Of a stretch of DNA of 64,000 nucleotides, positions 49,373 through 60,356 are shown in pieces. This stretch comes from Lumnitzera littorea (Eukaryota; Streptophyta; Magnoliopsida; Myrtales; Combretaceae). The translations under genes and the position numbers were made by a program. The first letter of the stretch is position 1; the number at the start of each line of letters is the position of its first letter. Under the pieces are notes generated by a model. The model was not told where the DNA came from. It saw only the letters and a list, made by a program, of their open reading frames with translations, and ran no database searches. The stretch covers positions 13,497,159-13,561,158 of the forward strand of contig JAMXBB010000003.1 of NCBI GenBank assembly GCA_024138015.1, given 5' to 3'.

Positions 49373-50477
49373 TGTTAAACCCAGGGTTCATTATTTGATT
49401 TTGATAAGAGCAAAACAAAAAGTGTATATGTAAACATATTGTTTTTGAAGAGAACAAAAACAAGTGGATGATTAAACTAAGTATTATTTGATTATTTTGA
49501 GATAATTGAATAAGTTCAATTAGCTTGCTTAATGATTAAATATATCAATTATCTTTACAAGAAATTTAATTTTTTGAAGTAGTGATCAAATGATCTTGAA
49601 GTTATATTGCAAAGAGTATTCGTTTGTTGTGTGTTAAAAGAATTTTTAGATGATATTTGGCCTACCGGGTTGATGGCTCAAGGAAGAACTAGGTTGACGG
49701 TATAAAGCCCTAGAAAATACAAAGAAAAGCTTACTGACCTGGAAGAACCGGCTTGCTGGTAGAGTAATTTTTATCGGCTTGCTAGTTGTTTAAGGTACTA
49801 GCATGCTGGTAAATTTGATACAACTAGCTGTTAGAGCATTTAATGTATTGTAATGGGAAGAATTGAATGGGATAATATAAATGCTCAACAATCCGACCAA
49901 GGACAATAAAAAAATTGATCTTTTGTTGCAATATTTTAACATTCTTTTATATTCTTGTTGTCTATAATTCTCATTGTTTCTTGTACTATAAATTGTTAAT
50001 ATTTAGAGAGATTTGAAGTGTAATGCTTGTGAGCTATTAGTTGCAAGCATTGAGAGTTAAAAGCACTACACCAATAATTCTTGAGATTTAGTTTTTGTAT
50101 TGTGAGTTGAGATTGAGTTTTATGTTGAAAGTTGAGATTGTGATTTGTGTTGAGAGTTGTAAGTGTGAAACTTGTGTAATCAAGTTTGTGTTTGTGTAGC
50201 TCTTGGAGCTTGGATTGAGAAATCAATAAAGTAGTGTGAAGTCCTCGATTGGAGGCATTGTGTGTTGGTGGAGACTAGGGGGCGGTCAGAACTCTACGTT
50301 ATATCCGGGCTTGATCTTCTTTATCCTTATTTCTTTTAATTTTCGCACTTATTATTGTTCTATTGTTGCTTTGATTACTCTTATTATTGTATTTAGTTGT
50401 TTATATTGGAAAAGAATTGCAATTTGTCATTAAACTCAATTCATCCCTCTCTTTTGAGTTTAGCCTAGTGTTCTTTA
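49373..50477 (+). mobile_element. solo LTR of 1105 bp inside LTR copy 2
   Basis: TGTTAAACCCAGGG...GTTCTTTA is flanked by ACCCA at 49368-49372 and 50478-50482. It has a T-rich 3' part and internal GCTTGCTGGTA-type repeats (49750-49815) like those of long Copia LTRs. Removing it rejoins LTR copy 2. The 3' end is TA where CA is expected. Confidence 0.8.
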
Positions 50478-51154
50478 ACCCATTCCTAGCACAAAACATC
50501 TAAGCTACTGAACTGTTGAATTACCGACCACAAACCATTTTGTCAAAACCTACTCTGCTTAGCCAGTAATGTCATTGGGACCACATAATGGACAGCCAAC
50601 ACATGCTATAGTGTTTTTTTTTTCTATCACCAGATATTCTTTCTACTTGTTTATAATATTACCCTTGTAAATTTTTCCTTTTCCTTTACTAGTGGGAATC
50701 TTTCTTGTAATTTACACTAACCTAGGACTTACCTTAATTGGGTCCTATAAATACTTATATATTGTAATAGCCGCAACAATTAATATAATTAACATTCAAA
50801 CATTTTTCTTCTTACATAAGCTAAGTGTATCTTGCTTACTCTCAACTATACTTATCTAACCTATTGAGTGTGAACTAGTGGTAAGTGACCTTCGGCTACA
50901 CTTGTGCGTAATATCAAGTGTAACTAGAGCTTATTTGAGGCATGGGTACATCATATTCACCATCATTGCATGAAGACCCCCTGCTCAACCTTTGACTAAC
51001 TTTTATCCTTTAGATTGTCTCGAGGTTCGGACCCTTCCCCTTAGTTTGATCATGTAATACCAAACATCGTGTGTTCATTCACTTCAGACCGTATTACCCT
51101 TGGTTCGCATGATACCGGATGCCGTGTGTTCCTTTCCGAGCAATCCTTATCATC

Positions 51155-51170
51155 TTGGTACCAAAGCTTA
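51155..51170 (+). other. Gypsy element Y primer-binding site
   Basis: TTGGTACCAAAGCTTA resembles the tRNA-Met-type TGGTATCAGAGCTTA and lies two bases after the LTR end. Confidence 0.7.
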
Positions 51171-52230
51171 GCTACATTCGAGCAAGTCTCAGTTACTTTA
51201 TACTCCGAGTAACTTGTTACATCATGTTGTGGAAATTGTTTGTCATTATTGTGAGTGTTTGCATAGTGTTTAGTGTTAAAGAAATTTAGTGCTTTGTCTT
51301 CCCCTGTTTCTTGTTTGCAAAATAGAGTATAAGTGTTGATTAGTTTATCGTGTGTTGGTTGTAATAGCTGTTAGTGTGTTAAGTGTAATTTGTTGTTGTT
51401 GTTTATGGAAAGAATTTTGAGTAGCGTTTTAGTTGTTAGTCTATTGTAAAAGACCGTAATGTCTAACTTTAGTGTTAAAGGAATCTAGGGTAACCAAGAA
51501 AGTGGTTCTTGTAATGCTAAGGTCGTTAAGGCTAGAGCTCAGTAAGGAAGATGGGTGAGATCAAGTGCTTCAACTATCAATGGTTTGGACACGTAGCTGC
51601 ATAATGTTCGAATCAATGAGTAATGGTGATCAAAGGAGAGATTTCGACCATTGAGGTTGATAGTATTGATGAAGATATTGGGGAGCCTATAAAATCCACA
51701 TACCCAGATTAGTCCGAGGAGGAGTAGATCATTTACAATAAAGAGGGTAATTTTATGCCTATTACCGTGGTGTTAAGGAGAGCAATGAGTGTGAGTCTTG
51801 TGGTAGAGGATGAGTAGTGAGAAAATTTGTTCCACATTGGCTGTAAGGTGAATTGGTTATTGTGTGCATTAATTATTGACAATGGCAACTACATTAATGC
51901 AGTGTCTGTATTCATTGTCCAGCAATTGAAGTTGTCGACTAAGCCCTACCTCAAGCCTTATAAATTGCACTAGCTTACTGATAAGGGAGCCCTACAAGTG
52001 AACGAGTAAGTCGTTGTGCCAACTAGTATTAGAAACTATCGAGATGAAGTGCTCCATGATGTGTTACATATGAGAGAGTCTCATATTCTTCTTAGACGAC
52101 CAAAGATGTTTGATTAGAATGTGATATATGAAGGAAGGAAGAACACATGTTCCTTAGAGTACGAGGACAGGAAGGTAAAGTTAAGCCCTATGATTGTCGA
52201 ACAAGTTTAAAACATGTAAACTCAATTAAG
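51171..52230 (+). pseudogene. Gypsy Y gag knuckle and protease remnants
   Basis: The knuckle region reads MGEIKCFNYQWFGHVAA, stop, CSNQ near 51550-51618, with the second cysteine of C-x2-C lost (CFNY). The protease reads ALIIDNGNYINAVS near 51868-51905, with D-N-G in place of D-S/T-G, followed by YKLH, SIRNYRDEVLHDV and HILLRRPKMFD. The gag capsid part between the primer site and the knuckle is not legible and seems deleted. Confidence 0.75.
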
Positions 52231-52239
52231 TCGAGTCTT

Positions 52240-53030
52240 GAAGATAGAGGCTTTGGTGATGACCCAAGCTGAGCTGAAAAGAGAGATGAAGCTTAAAGAG
52301 TTGACTTATTTGCTGGTCAGAAGGTCACTTTAGATGAGAGGATCAGATGAGGAATTGTTACCTATTCAGGTGAAGACCTTGCTAAATGAGTTTGTTGACC
52401 TGTTCCCAAGTGAACTACTTGCAACCAAGAGCGGTACTGCCAAACAAGCCTGTCTGCAAGCTAAATCCAAAACAAGCTACTAAGTTATAGAGACAAGTAG
52501 ATGAGCTGATTAAGAGAGGGTATGTATGGGAGTCCCTAAGCCTATGTACTATGCCAACTTTGTTGGTACCAAAGAAAGATGGGACATAGAGGATGTGTGT
52601 AGATACCCATGCAATCAATCGCATTACCATTAAGTGGAGGTTCCCTATATTAAGGCTTGATGACATGCTTAATGAATTGAATGGAGAAAGAGTATTTTCC
52701 AAGATTGATCTCAAATCTAGATACCATCAGATTCGAATGCAAGAAGGAGATGAGTGGAACATTGTGTTTAAGACCAGCTATGGATTGTATGAATGACTTG
52801 TGATGCCATTCGACTTGTCAAATGTCTTGAGCACATTTATGAGACTGATGAACCATGTACTCTAATAATTCATTGGAAAGTTTATTGTTGTGTATTTTGA
52901 TGATCTTCTAATCTATAGCCCTGACTTGGTAACCCACTATAAGTACCTCCGAACAGTATTCTTGAAACTCCGAGCTAAGAAGCTTTATGCCAACCTGAAG
53001 AATTGTGACTTTTGCTGACCTATAGTGATT
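52240..53030 (+). pseudogene. Gypsy Y reverse transcriptase remnant
   Basis: The open piece 52593-52796 reads MCVDTHAINRITIKWRFPIL, ERVFSKIDLKSRYHQIRM and FKTSYGLYE. Across a stop it continues VMPFDLSNV. The catalytic YFDD is intact at 52893-52904 (VVYFDDLLIYS). Stops fall near 52590, 52796 and 52866. Confidence 0.85.
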
Positions 53031-53229
53031 TTTTAAGATTTATTGTGAATGGTGATGGTATACGACTAGATAAGGAGAAAGTTAAGGTGATCACTGAGTA
53101 GCCTGTTCTGACTAGCTCAGTCGATGTGCAAAGCTTCCACGGCCTGGCATCATTTTATCATTGATTTATAAGAAATTTCACCACTATTGTGGCATTACTC
53201 ATCGAGCTATCAAAGAAAAATGTAATGTT

Positions 53230-53680
53230 CAAATGGGGAGAGAAAGAGTAGAGAAGTTTTGAAGAGGTGAAGAAGAAGTTGACTACTACCCCTGTCTTAA
53301 CTCTACCAAGTTTTGACAAAGTAGTTGAAGCGAAGTATGACGCATCTGAGCTAAGCATAGGAGTTGTGCTGATGCAAGAGGGCCGACCTATTGCCTATTT
53401 TAGTGAGAATATTAGAGGAGCCATGCTTAACTACTCTGTGTATGAGAAGGAGTTCTATTAGTTTTACTCCTTAATTTGAGCTCTAACTATTTGGCAACAT
53501 TATTTGTTATCCAAAGAATTTGTGATCTACATTGCTCATGAATCTTTGAGATATTTGAAAGCTAGCCTAAGTTGTCTCGAAGAAAAGCCAAGTGGGTCGA
53601 GTTTATGGAAGAGATTTCCTATGTTGTCAATTACAAGAATGGTAGGAATAATGTAGTGGTCAATTCCTTATCAAGAAGAC
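53230..53680 (+). pseudogene. Gypsy Y RNase H remnant
   Basis: The open piece 53267-53461 reads TTTPVLTLPSFDKVVEAKYD, ASELSIGVVLMQEGRPIAYF and LNYSVYEKEFY, ending at a TAG. It resumes with WQHYLLSKEFVIY and HESLRYLKAS. This is the standard Gypsy RNase H. Confidence 0.85.
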
Positions 53681-53739
53681 ATTCCCTTTTGATTGAGCTA
53701 CATATCAGATTACTTGGATTTTCTATGATCAAGGATTTA

Positions 53740-54929
53740 TATGCTGAGTATCTGCACTTTGGCTCAATCTATGCTAAATGTGAAGATGGTTGAACACTTG
53801 ATGACTATCATAGGGAGGATAGATACATATTCAGGAAGAAGAGACTGTGTATCTCGACTTGTTTTATGCGTTAGCTACTAATTTGTGAGGCACATGGTAG
53901 AGGATTATCTAAGAATTTTGGTAAGCACTAAACTCATGAGATACTAGCCTCTAGATTCTTTTATTTAAAGATAATGAGAGATATCCAAGTTATACTGGAA
54001 AGATGTATTACTTGTAGAAGGGCTAAGAGCTGAGCTGAGTAAGGGCAACTTTTACCCTTACTGATCTCAACCAAACCTTGATTTGAGTTAGGCATGGACT
54101 TTATGTTAGGATTACCAAGGACATCCCAAGGGAAGGACTTTATTATGGTGGTTGTGGACCATTTTAGTAAGGTGGTACACTTCATGCCTTGTTCCAAAAC
54201 TAATAATACTTTGACTATCTCTTTTCTTTTCTTAAAGGAGGTTATCAAGCTCCATAAAGTACCTAGAACAATCATGTCTAATTAGGATCCAAAATTCATA
54301 AGCCACTTTTGTAGAACCTTATGGAAACAACTAGGAACCAAGCTACTATTCAGTACGTCCTATCACTCTCTGATCAACGGACAAACTAAGGTTGTTAACA
54401 GAACATTGGAAACCCTACTTAAGGTTACTGTTGGTCAGAACTTGACTAATTGGGATGTGTACCTACCCATAATAAGGTTTGCCCACAACAGAACTATGCA
54501 TAGCATCACAAGCAAATTCCCATTTGAAGTCACTTATGGATTTAACCTTGAGCTCCTATTAGATTAGACATCACTACTAATCCAACAAGAAGACCAGTTA
54601 GCTGTCAATGAATTAGAAGCCATCAAGACAATGTACTAGAAGGTTATTGAACAATTGAGTTGAGTTGCCACCAAGCTTAAGAGGTGAGGCAAAGGACAGA
54701 GGGGTAGAGAATCTCAACCTAGTGATTTGGGCTAGTTCCACCTTAATAAAGATTGGTTCCCAAGTTTGAGGAAGAATAAGTTATCTCCTAAAGTCGATAG
54801 ACCATTTAAGGTGCTTGAAAAAATCAATCCTGATGCTTACAAGATCGAATTACCTAGAGATTATGGAGGCTCGGACTCCTTTAACATTGCTAACCTCCAT
54901 CCATATGTTCTCGAAAACAAGCAACAATC
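53740..54929 (+). pseudogene. Gypsy Y integrase remnant
   Basis: The core is clear at 54090-54290: DFMLGLPRTSQGKDFIMVVV, DHFSKVVHFMPCSKT and FLKEVIKLHKVPRTIMSN. A stop follows, then DPKFISHFCRTLWK, TSYHSLINGQTKVVNRTLE and FAHNRTMHSITSKFPFEVTY. The C-terminal part (54750-54915) has SPKVDRPFKVLEKINPDAYK and FNIANLHPYV. I see no chromodomain after it. Confidence 0.85.
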
Positions 54930-55277
54930 TACTTGTAATATTTAATAATGGCAACAACAGTAATATTGAATTTCAAACACTATTCTTGTTTCTTTTAGAG
55001 CTTGTGTTTTCTCGTTAAAGACCAAGATCTCAAAGAGCTCTTATCTAAGCCATTGAGCGTGGATTAGTGGCAAGTAACTCATGTTATACTTGTACATCAT
55101 ATCAAGTATCGTTCAAACTCTTGTAAGGTATTGGTGAGTCATATCCATTGTCGATGTACAAGGACCCTTGTTAAACCTTCGACTGCCATTTATCTTTTGG
55201 ACCATTTTGTTGTTTAAACCCACCCTTGATTCGCGTGATACTAGACATCGTAATTCCCTTCTCGGCAATCTTTATCA
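54930..55277 (+). repeat. Gypsy element Y, LTR copy 3 (5'-truncated)
   Basis: Begins near TTGTAATATTTAATAATGGC and matches the R/U5 half of the other LTRs (GAGCTTGTGTTTTCT, CCATTGAGCGTGGATTAGTG, TTATACTTGTACATC, ending TTTATCA). The promoter half is missing, so the polyprotein end almost abuts the transcribed half of the LTR. Confidence 0.75.
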
Positions 55278-55911
55278 TATGTAGTATTGCTAAATAATTA
55301 TGACATGTTAAAAATTGTCTTATATTGCTATATTTATATTTTTTTGCATATGCAAATTGCTAATATGATATTTACTTACTAGTAGTCATACCATAAAAGG
55401 TAATTATATTGAGAGAACTATAATAGTTTCGATTTTATGGCTTGAAACATAAAAAACAAAAAAAAAAATCACATTGCTCGACATTTTAGTTCTCTTTCTT
55501 TTCATAGTTAATGTTAGGGAAATGAATGGATACTATTAAACAATTGAGATGATTCTTTATATTGGAAATGATAATTTTTGTCAAATTACTCATTGAATAA
55601 TCTTGCAAACGCATCTTTAGAAAAAAACATAAAATACTTACTTTCATTTTGGTTGTTCTTTTGTATATAACCTTTTTTTTTTTTTTTTGCTTTAATAATT
55701 TTTATGATTTACTTTTGTGTTAATGGAACCTATACATGTTTTGCACATCAATTCTATTTTCTTAGAAATTGATTAAAGTTCAATTGATATAATATATATG
55801 TTGCAATGAGAAAGTAAAATGTTTATTATTTTAATCTTTTACAAGGTGCACTAAGAATCCAAATCATTTTATAAAAAGTTTTAACCTTTATTCTAACTGA
55901 ATTTTAGAAAG
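55278..55911. other. intergenic, no gene seen
   Basis: AT-rich, with T runs near 55671-55689. No open frame of note. Confidence 0.4.
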
Positions 55912-57490
55912 TAAGGCTGACAAATCTTGTTAGCGTATCGTGTTTGTATCAACGAGTTATATCCATGTCTCAAATTCATATCAATATTAAAAGCACATAA
56001 AATTAAATAGAAATTACAAATAGTTAATTAACAACTAGTCGTGTCATAATTGTATCTTCTTATCATCTATCTTGCTTTTTCTTTGTAATCATGCTCATAA
56101 TTGTGTTATGTCCCATTATGTCTCTTATTATCTTGTCATGTAAACAACTCATAGCCCTATTAGAATGTGTCAAAGTTTTACTCTTTAACAAAATACTTTT
56201 ATGTATGTAAGATGTATCACCATTACAATAACAAGTGATTATTTTTCTACAAATAATATTTGTTTAAATAAGACAAGTTAGGCACCTCCAACTAAACAAT
56301 CTTATGTCTAACTCTGCTCTTAATATATTCCTTAATGATAAACCAAATGAATCTTCCCAATCCATATGATACTCCTACACGTAAATAAACCCCAATCGCC
56401 ATCTTCAACATGAACTTTATACCCAATGTCTTCCTATGCTTCTCATTTAGGCTTTATACCCTACAAATGCATTGCCTACCTCGACAATCATTGCCCTTAT
56501 CCTTTTCTTGTCACTATTAGCAATTAGGGTCACTAAAATGGGTTGTAATAACCTTAGCATATAAGCTGCGAGCGAAGCTCCCATCATGAACTGTGAATTG
56601 AGAAGCTTCTTCTTTAGGAATCTTGATTAGTCTTCAAGTAGGTGCTTTCATTTAATTAGGGATGACAATGTGTCATGCTATAGTAACATCATGATTCATT
56701 CTCCTGGTCCATTACTATAGGCACCAAATACTAAGGAAGCCAAACATGCTAAAATCGTGATCTTAACACTATCCCATATTGCACTAAAACCCATCATATT
56801 TACAACGGTGTTCACTATGCCTTCATAAGCATTATGCTTTTTTGTTGATACTAGTTATGCCCTCTTCATGAAGTTTTCTACATTGATTAATGAGATATGA
56901 TCATGGAGAGTGAATGCCATAAGGAACTCTAGAAACCAAGCAAAACTAGTTAGGCATAATGATATGATATGTAAATGTGGATGTAAAATTAAAGAAAAAA
57001 AAAATAAATGTAAAAGCGAAAAAAGGAAAAAAAAAAAGGTTTCTAAAGATAAAATCTAGTGTTTAAATAGAGAAAAAAAATAATATAATAATGTCCAACT
57101 TCGATGGAGAGTAAAACTTGTTTCACATTACAGTATAGGTTATGAAAAATAAGACATTTTGCAAGTACATATACTAATGGTCTTGTTGATTTGTCTATCG
57201 TCTATTTCCAAAGACTAAGGAGAAGTTAAATACCTGGACTTCATTGTAAGTAGTCTAGCCTCTTATTGGGCATTAATTTGGTAGCCTAACTTAGAATTGG
57301 TTTAGTTTCTAGTTAGATGCACAATAGGGCTCAATGTAGAAATGTTTTCCTAATACTAATGATGCTTCTAACTAAGCTATTGTCTATTTCCATGGTCCAT
57401 AGACAAGTTCATTTTATAAGAAAGTGCACTATGAACCTGAAATCATTTTACAAAAAAGTTTAGTCACTATTCTTATTGAATATTAGAAAG
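55912..57490. repeat. array unit 1
   Basis: Starts AAGTAAGGCTGACAAATCTT and ends TATTAGAAAG. Landmarks shared with units 2-4 are TTAACAAAATACTTTTATGT, CATATGATACTCCTA, AGTGTTTAAATAGAG and ATACTAATGGT. About 1.58 kb. Confidence 0.75.
56400..56920 (-). pseudogene. unrecognised small membrane-type protein, array copy 1
   Basis: On the minus strand a start at 56920 opens MAFTLHDHISLINVENFMKR, then a stop. The same frame family continues with VNTVVNMMGF, WDSVKITILACLASLVFGAY and several stops. Further pieces are LEDXSRFLKKKLLNS (X, stop), a hydrophobic YMLRLLQPILVTLIANSD and KKRIRAMIVEVGNAFVG. The same order of blocks recurs in copies 2 and 3. Two hydrophobic segments suggest a membrane protein. 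I do not recognise the family, and all copies are broken, so function is unknown. Confidence 0.5.
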
Positions 57491-59546
57491 TGTGTGCCAC
57501 GACCCAAGTGGAAGAGTTATAATTGTTACTGTAGACTTAGTTTATGTAAGGTGAACTTGACTATACAGCTTTAAAGGATTTAGTTCAGTACTTGCGTTTT
57601 CGGAAAAACAGAAATGAAAGTATATTAACTCCTTTGAAAAGCTTCATAAAATAATTTCTCAATACGCGTTCCTTGATAAAAACCTTGGATGTATAAGGAA
57701 AATTTATAAGTTAAGTAGTTTTATGTTTCATATTATCATTCAGATCAATTGTGGAAACTAACGAGTTACTTGATATGGCCCAATTAGTTTTCTTAAAGAC
57801 AAATAAAACTTCAAAAAGAATAAGAGTCCAGTTCCATCTTCATTAATTCCTTACCCTCTAGTCTTGTCAACTTCCAAGTTGGGTTTTGATGTAGACTGTG
57901 TATCCACTCTTAAGTAACCACTGCCTCATAAGTAGGATGGAGATAGAAGTATGCATACGCTATAAAGCAAATAGGGTTGCCAACCAGGTTAGTTATTGGT
58001 GATGCATGATCAAGCAAATATTTGTATGATATTATCTAATCTATTATGAGATTAGAGAAATTATGCCTGCTCTAATCTAGGTTTGAAGAGTTGCGTGATG
58101 CTCCTATGATTAAACCTAAGCTTATGCAATGGAAACATTCCTTCTCCTGCAACTACCTTTGAACTAGCATCCTTAGCCTTACCACGACCTCCTTTACTAT
58201 TATTTAGTTTAACTAAGGGTGAGAAAGGGACTATTTTAGTTATCTCTTATAAAGGGGTCGGTATTTAGTTAAGGAATCTTAATCGTTTCTTAATGATTTA
58301 CAATATACTTCATACTAAAAATCTTAGGTCAAGTATGGGTTAGTCCATTTTTTAGGGTGATCAACTAGTTTAATCAATCAGATAGAGTATTATACATAGT
58401 AACAAGCATAAATAAAGTTTAGCCTATACACCAACATATCCACATGAATCACACACATTACATGTGCACATCTAACTAGTTACAACCATAAATAAATACA
58501 CACTCAAGCCTCTAAGTACCTTTAAATGGTACTCCAAAAAAGCGATAAAGCATTGAAGTCAACTTACTTGAACTCCTTGTTGATCACTTAGGTGCATTTT
58601 AAGGTATATCTTTACTACATATCCTTATAAGATAAATGACATTTTAGTATTTATACAGGTATAATATATATTATTATCGTATATTTTTAGTTCATTAATC
58701 TAAGTTTAGGGAAATTATTACCCTTAGGCATTTAGGTTCTTAGGTCACTTGCCATCAATCTTTCCTTGACTATTCTTTGATTCATTCTTTGAATTATCCT
58801 TTGAGTGATCCTCTAAATACAATCTATTCAAAAGTTCCTTAAGAACACCCTCTGACTTAGCCTCTGAGTTGAATGCAACTATTCTTCATACATACATATT
58901 CTCCGATTTAGCTTTTGAATACTTATCTAATATGCCATGCAACTAAAAGCTTCTAATTTATCCTCTGATTATGCACATTTTACACTTTCAACTAAATTCC
59001 ATAACTTCAACTATAATCAGTAGCCCAAAACATTATAAATAACCTTAATTACTTTCCTATACCAAGTGTCTTCACTTATTACTTCATTGAAGCAAAATCT
59101 CAATTACACCACAAAACTTTGTACACATAGAATTCGTCTCTTCCAATACCCAAAATTACTTTCATAACATCACTCAACATCAAATTATATATTTATATGA
59201 ATAAAGTACATTTAATACAAGATCACACTCCTAAATATTATTTCATGTCATTTTATAATTTTTAGCACTCATATAATTTATTTCTAAAAGCTCATTAACT
59301 ATCGAAACTCCTTTCATGTATTTTCGATAAATAATGTATAATATATTTATATTTGAAAAATTCATTATATTATTAATCTATTATTTTATTTTCTTAAATT
59401 CAAATTTATGGAATCACTTATGTTAATTATTTTAACTTCATTGTAAAATAAGAGCTTAGTCGAACAACTTCTGTGACTACCTTAAATTTTATATACCGAT
59501 TTAATTGTCTAATTGCTGGGCTTACAACTAATTTTGTGGGATCTCA
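57491..59546 (-). mobile_element. long solo-LTR-like element, copy B
   Basis: Read on the minus strand it starts TGAGATCCCACAAAATTAG, close to copy C's TGTGATATCCCATAAATC. It then continues with TTGTAAGCCCAGCAATTAG, close to copy A's TTGTAAGTCTTGTAATCAG. Internal matches include the GATTAGAGCAGGCATAATTT stretch near 58055. The left end (TGTGTGCCACGACCC) is near 57491. It separates array units whose sequence joins as TTAGAAAG/TAAGGCTGG in intact copies. About 2.06 kb, shorter than A and C through internal loss. Confidence 0.7.
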
Positions 59547-60356
59547 TAGTAAGGCTGGAAAATCATGTTAATGGGTTATATTCTTATCCTAATTTTGTCA
59601 ATACTGAAAGGATGTGAAGTTGAGTAGAAGTTACAAATAATTAAGTTACCATGTAGTCATGCCATAATCGTGTTTTCTTTATAATCAAGCTCATAATCGT
59701 ATTGTATCTTGTCTTATGTTATCGTATTGTGTTAGCAATTACCAATTCTATTAGAAATTATTATAGGTGCACTCTTTAACAAAATGCTTTCATGTCCATA
59801 AGATGTACCATCACAATAATAATAAACGAATATTCTTCTACAAAATAATGTTTATTTAAATAATGCAAGCTTGGCCTCTTAGCTATACAATACTCTATCT
59901 ATCCTTGCTCCTAATCTATTCCTTAACGATAAACTAAACGAATACTCATAATCAATATGATACTCCTATATGTAAATAGTTTCCAATCACCATCTATAAC
60001 ACGAACTATATCATTGAGGCCTTCCTACACTTTGCATTTGGGCTCTACACCCACAAATGCAATGCTTACCCTAACGATCATTGCCTTTGTCTTTTTCTTA
60101 TCGTCATTGGCAGTTAAGACCACTAAAATGGGTAATAAAAACCCTAGCATATAGGTTGCAAGTGAAGCTCCTACCGTACCTCATGAATTAGGAAGCTTCT
60201 TCTTTAAGAATCTTTATTTGTCTTCAAGTAGATGTTTGGTTTTATTATGGATTGCAACATGTCATGTTGTAGCACCATCATGTTCCATTCTCCTATACTG
60301 CTACTATAGGCAGCACTTATTAGGAAAGCTAAACCTAATAAAATGTTGATCTTAGC

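Larger units (their letters stand above)
45442..51152 (+). repeat. Gypsy element Y, LTR copy 2, split by two insertions
   Basis: LTR pieces are 45442-45545, 49151-49372 and 50478-51152, about 1 kb in total. It begins TGATAGGGATC and ends CCTTATCA, with a promoter box CCTATAAATAC near 50743. It is interrupted by element C (45546-49150) and a solo LTR (49373-50477). Confidence 0.75.
44624..55277 (+). mobile_element. Ty3/Gypsy element Y with three LTR copies and two nested insertions
   Basis: The order is LTR, LTR (split by two insertions), primer-binding site, gag knuckle, protease, reverse transcriptase, RNase H, integrase, LTR remnant. Integrase after RNase H identifies Gypsy. The flanks TATAT (44619-44623) and TATGT (55278-55282) could be a diverged duplication, which would make the whole block one insertion into element X. 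It is dead through many in-frame stops, mostly TAG or TAA where glutamine or tryptophan is expected. Confidence 0.75.
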
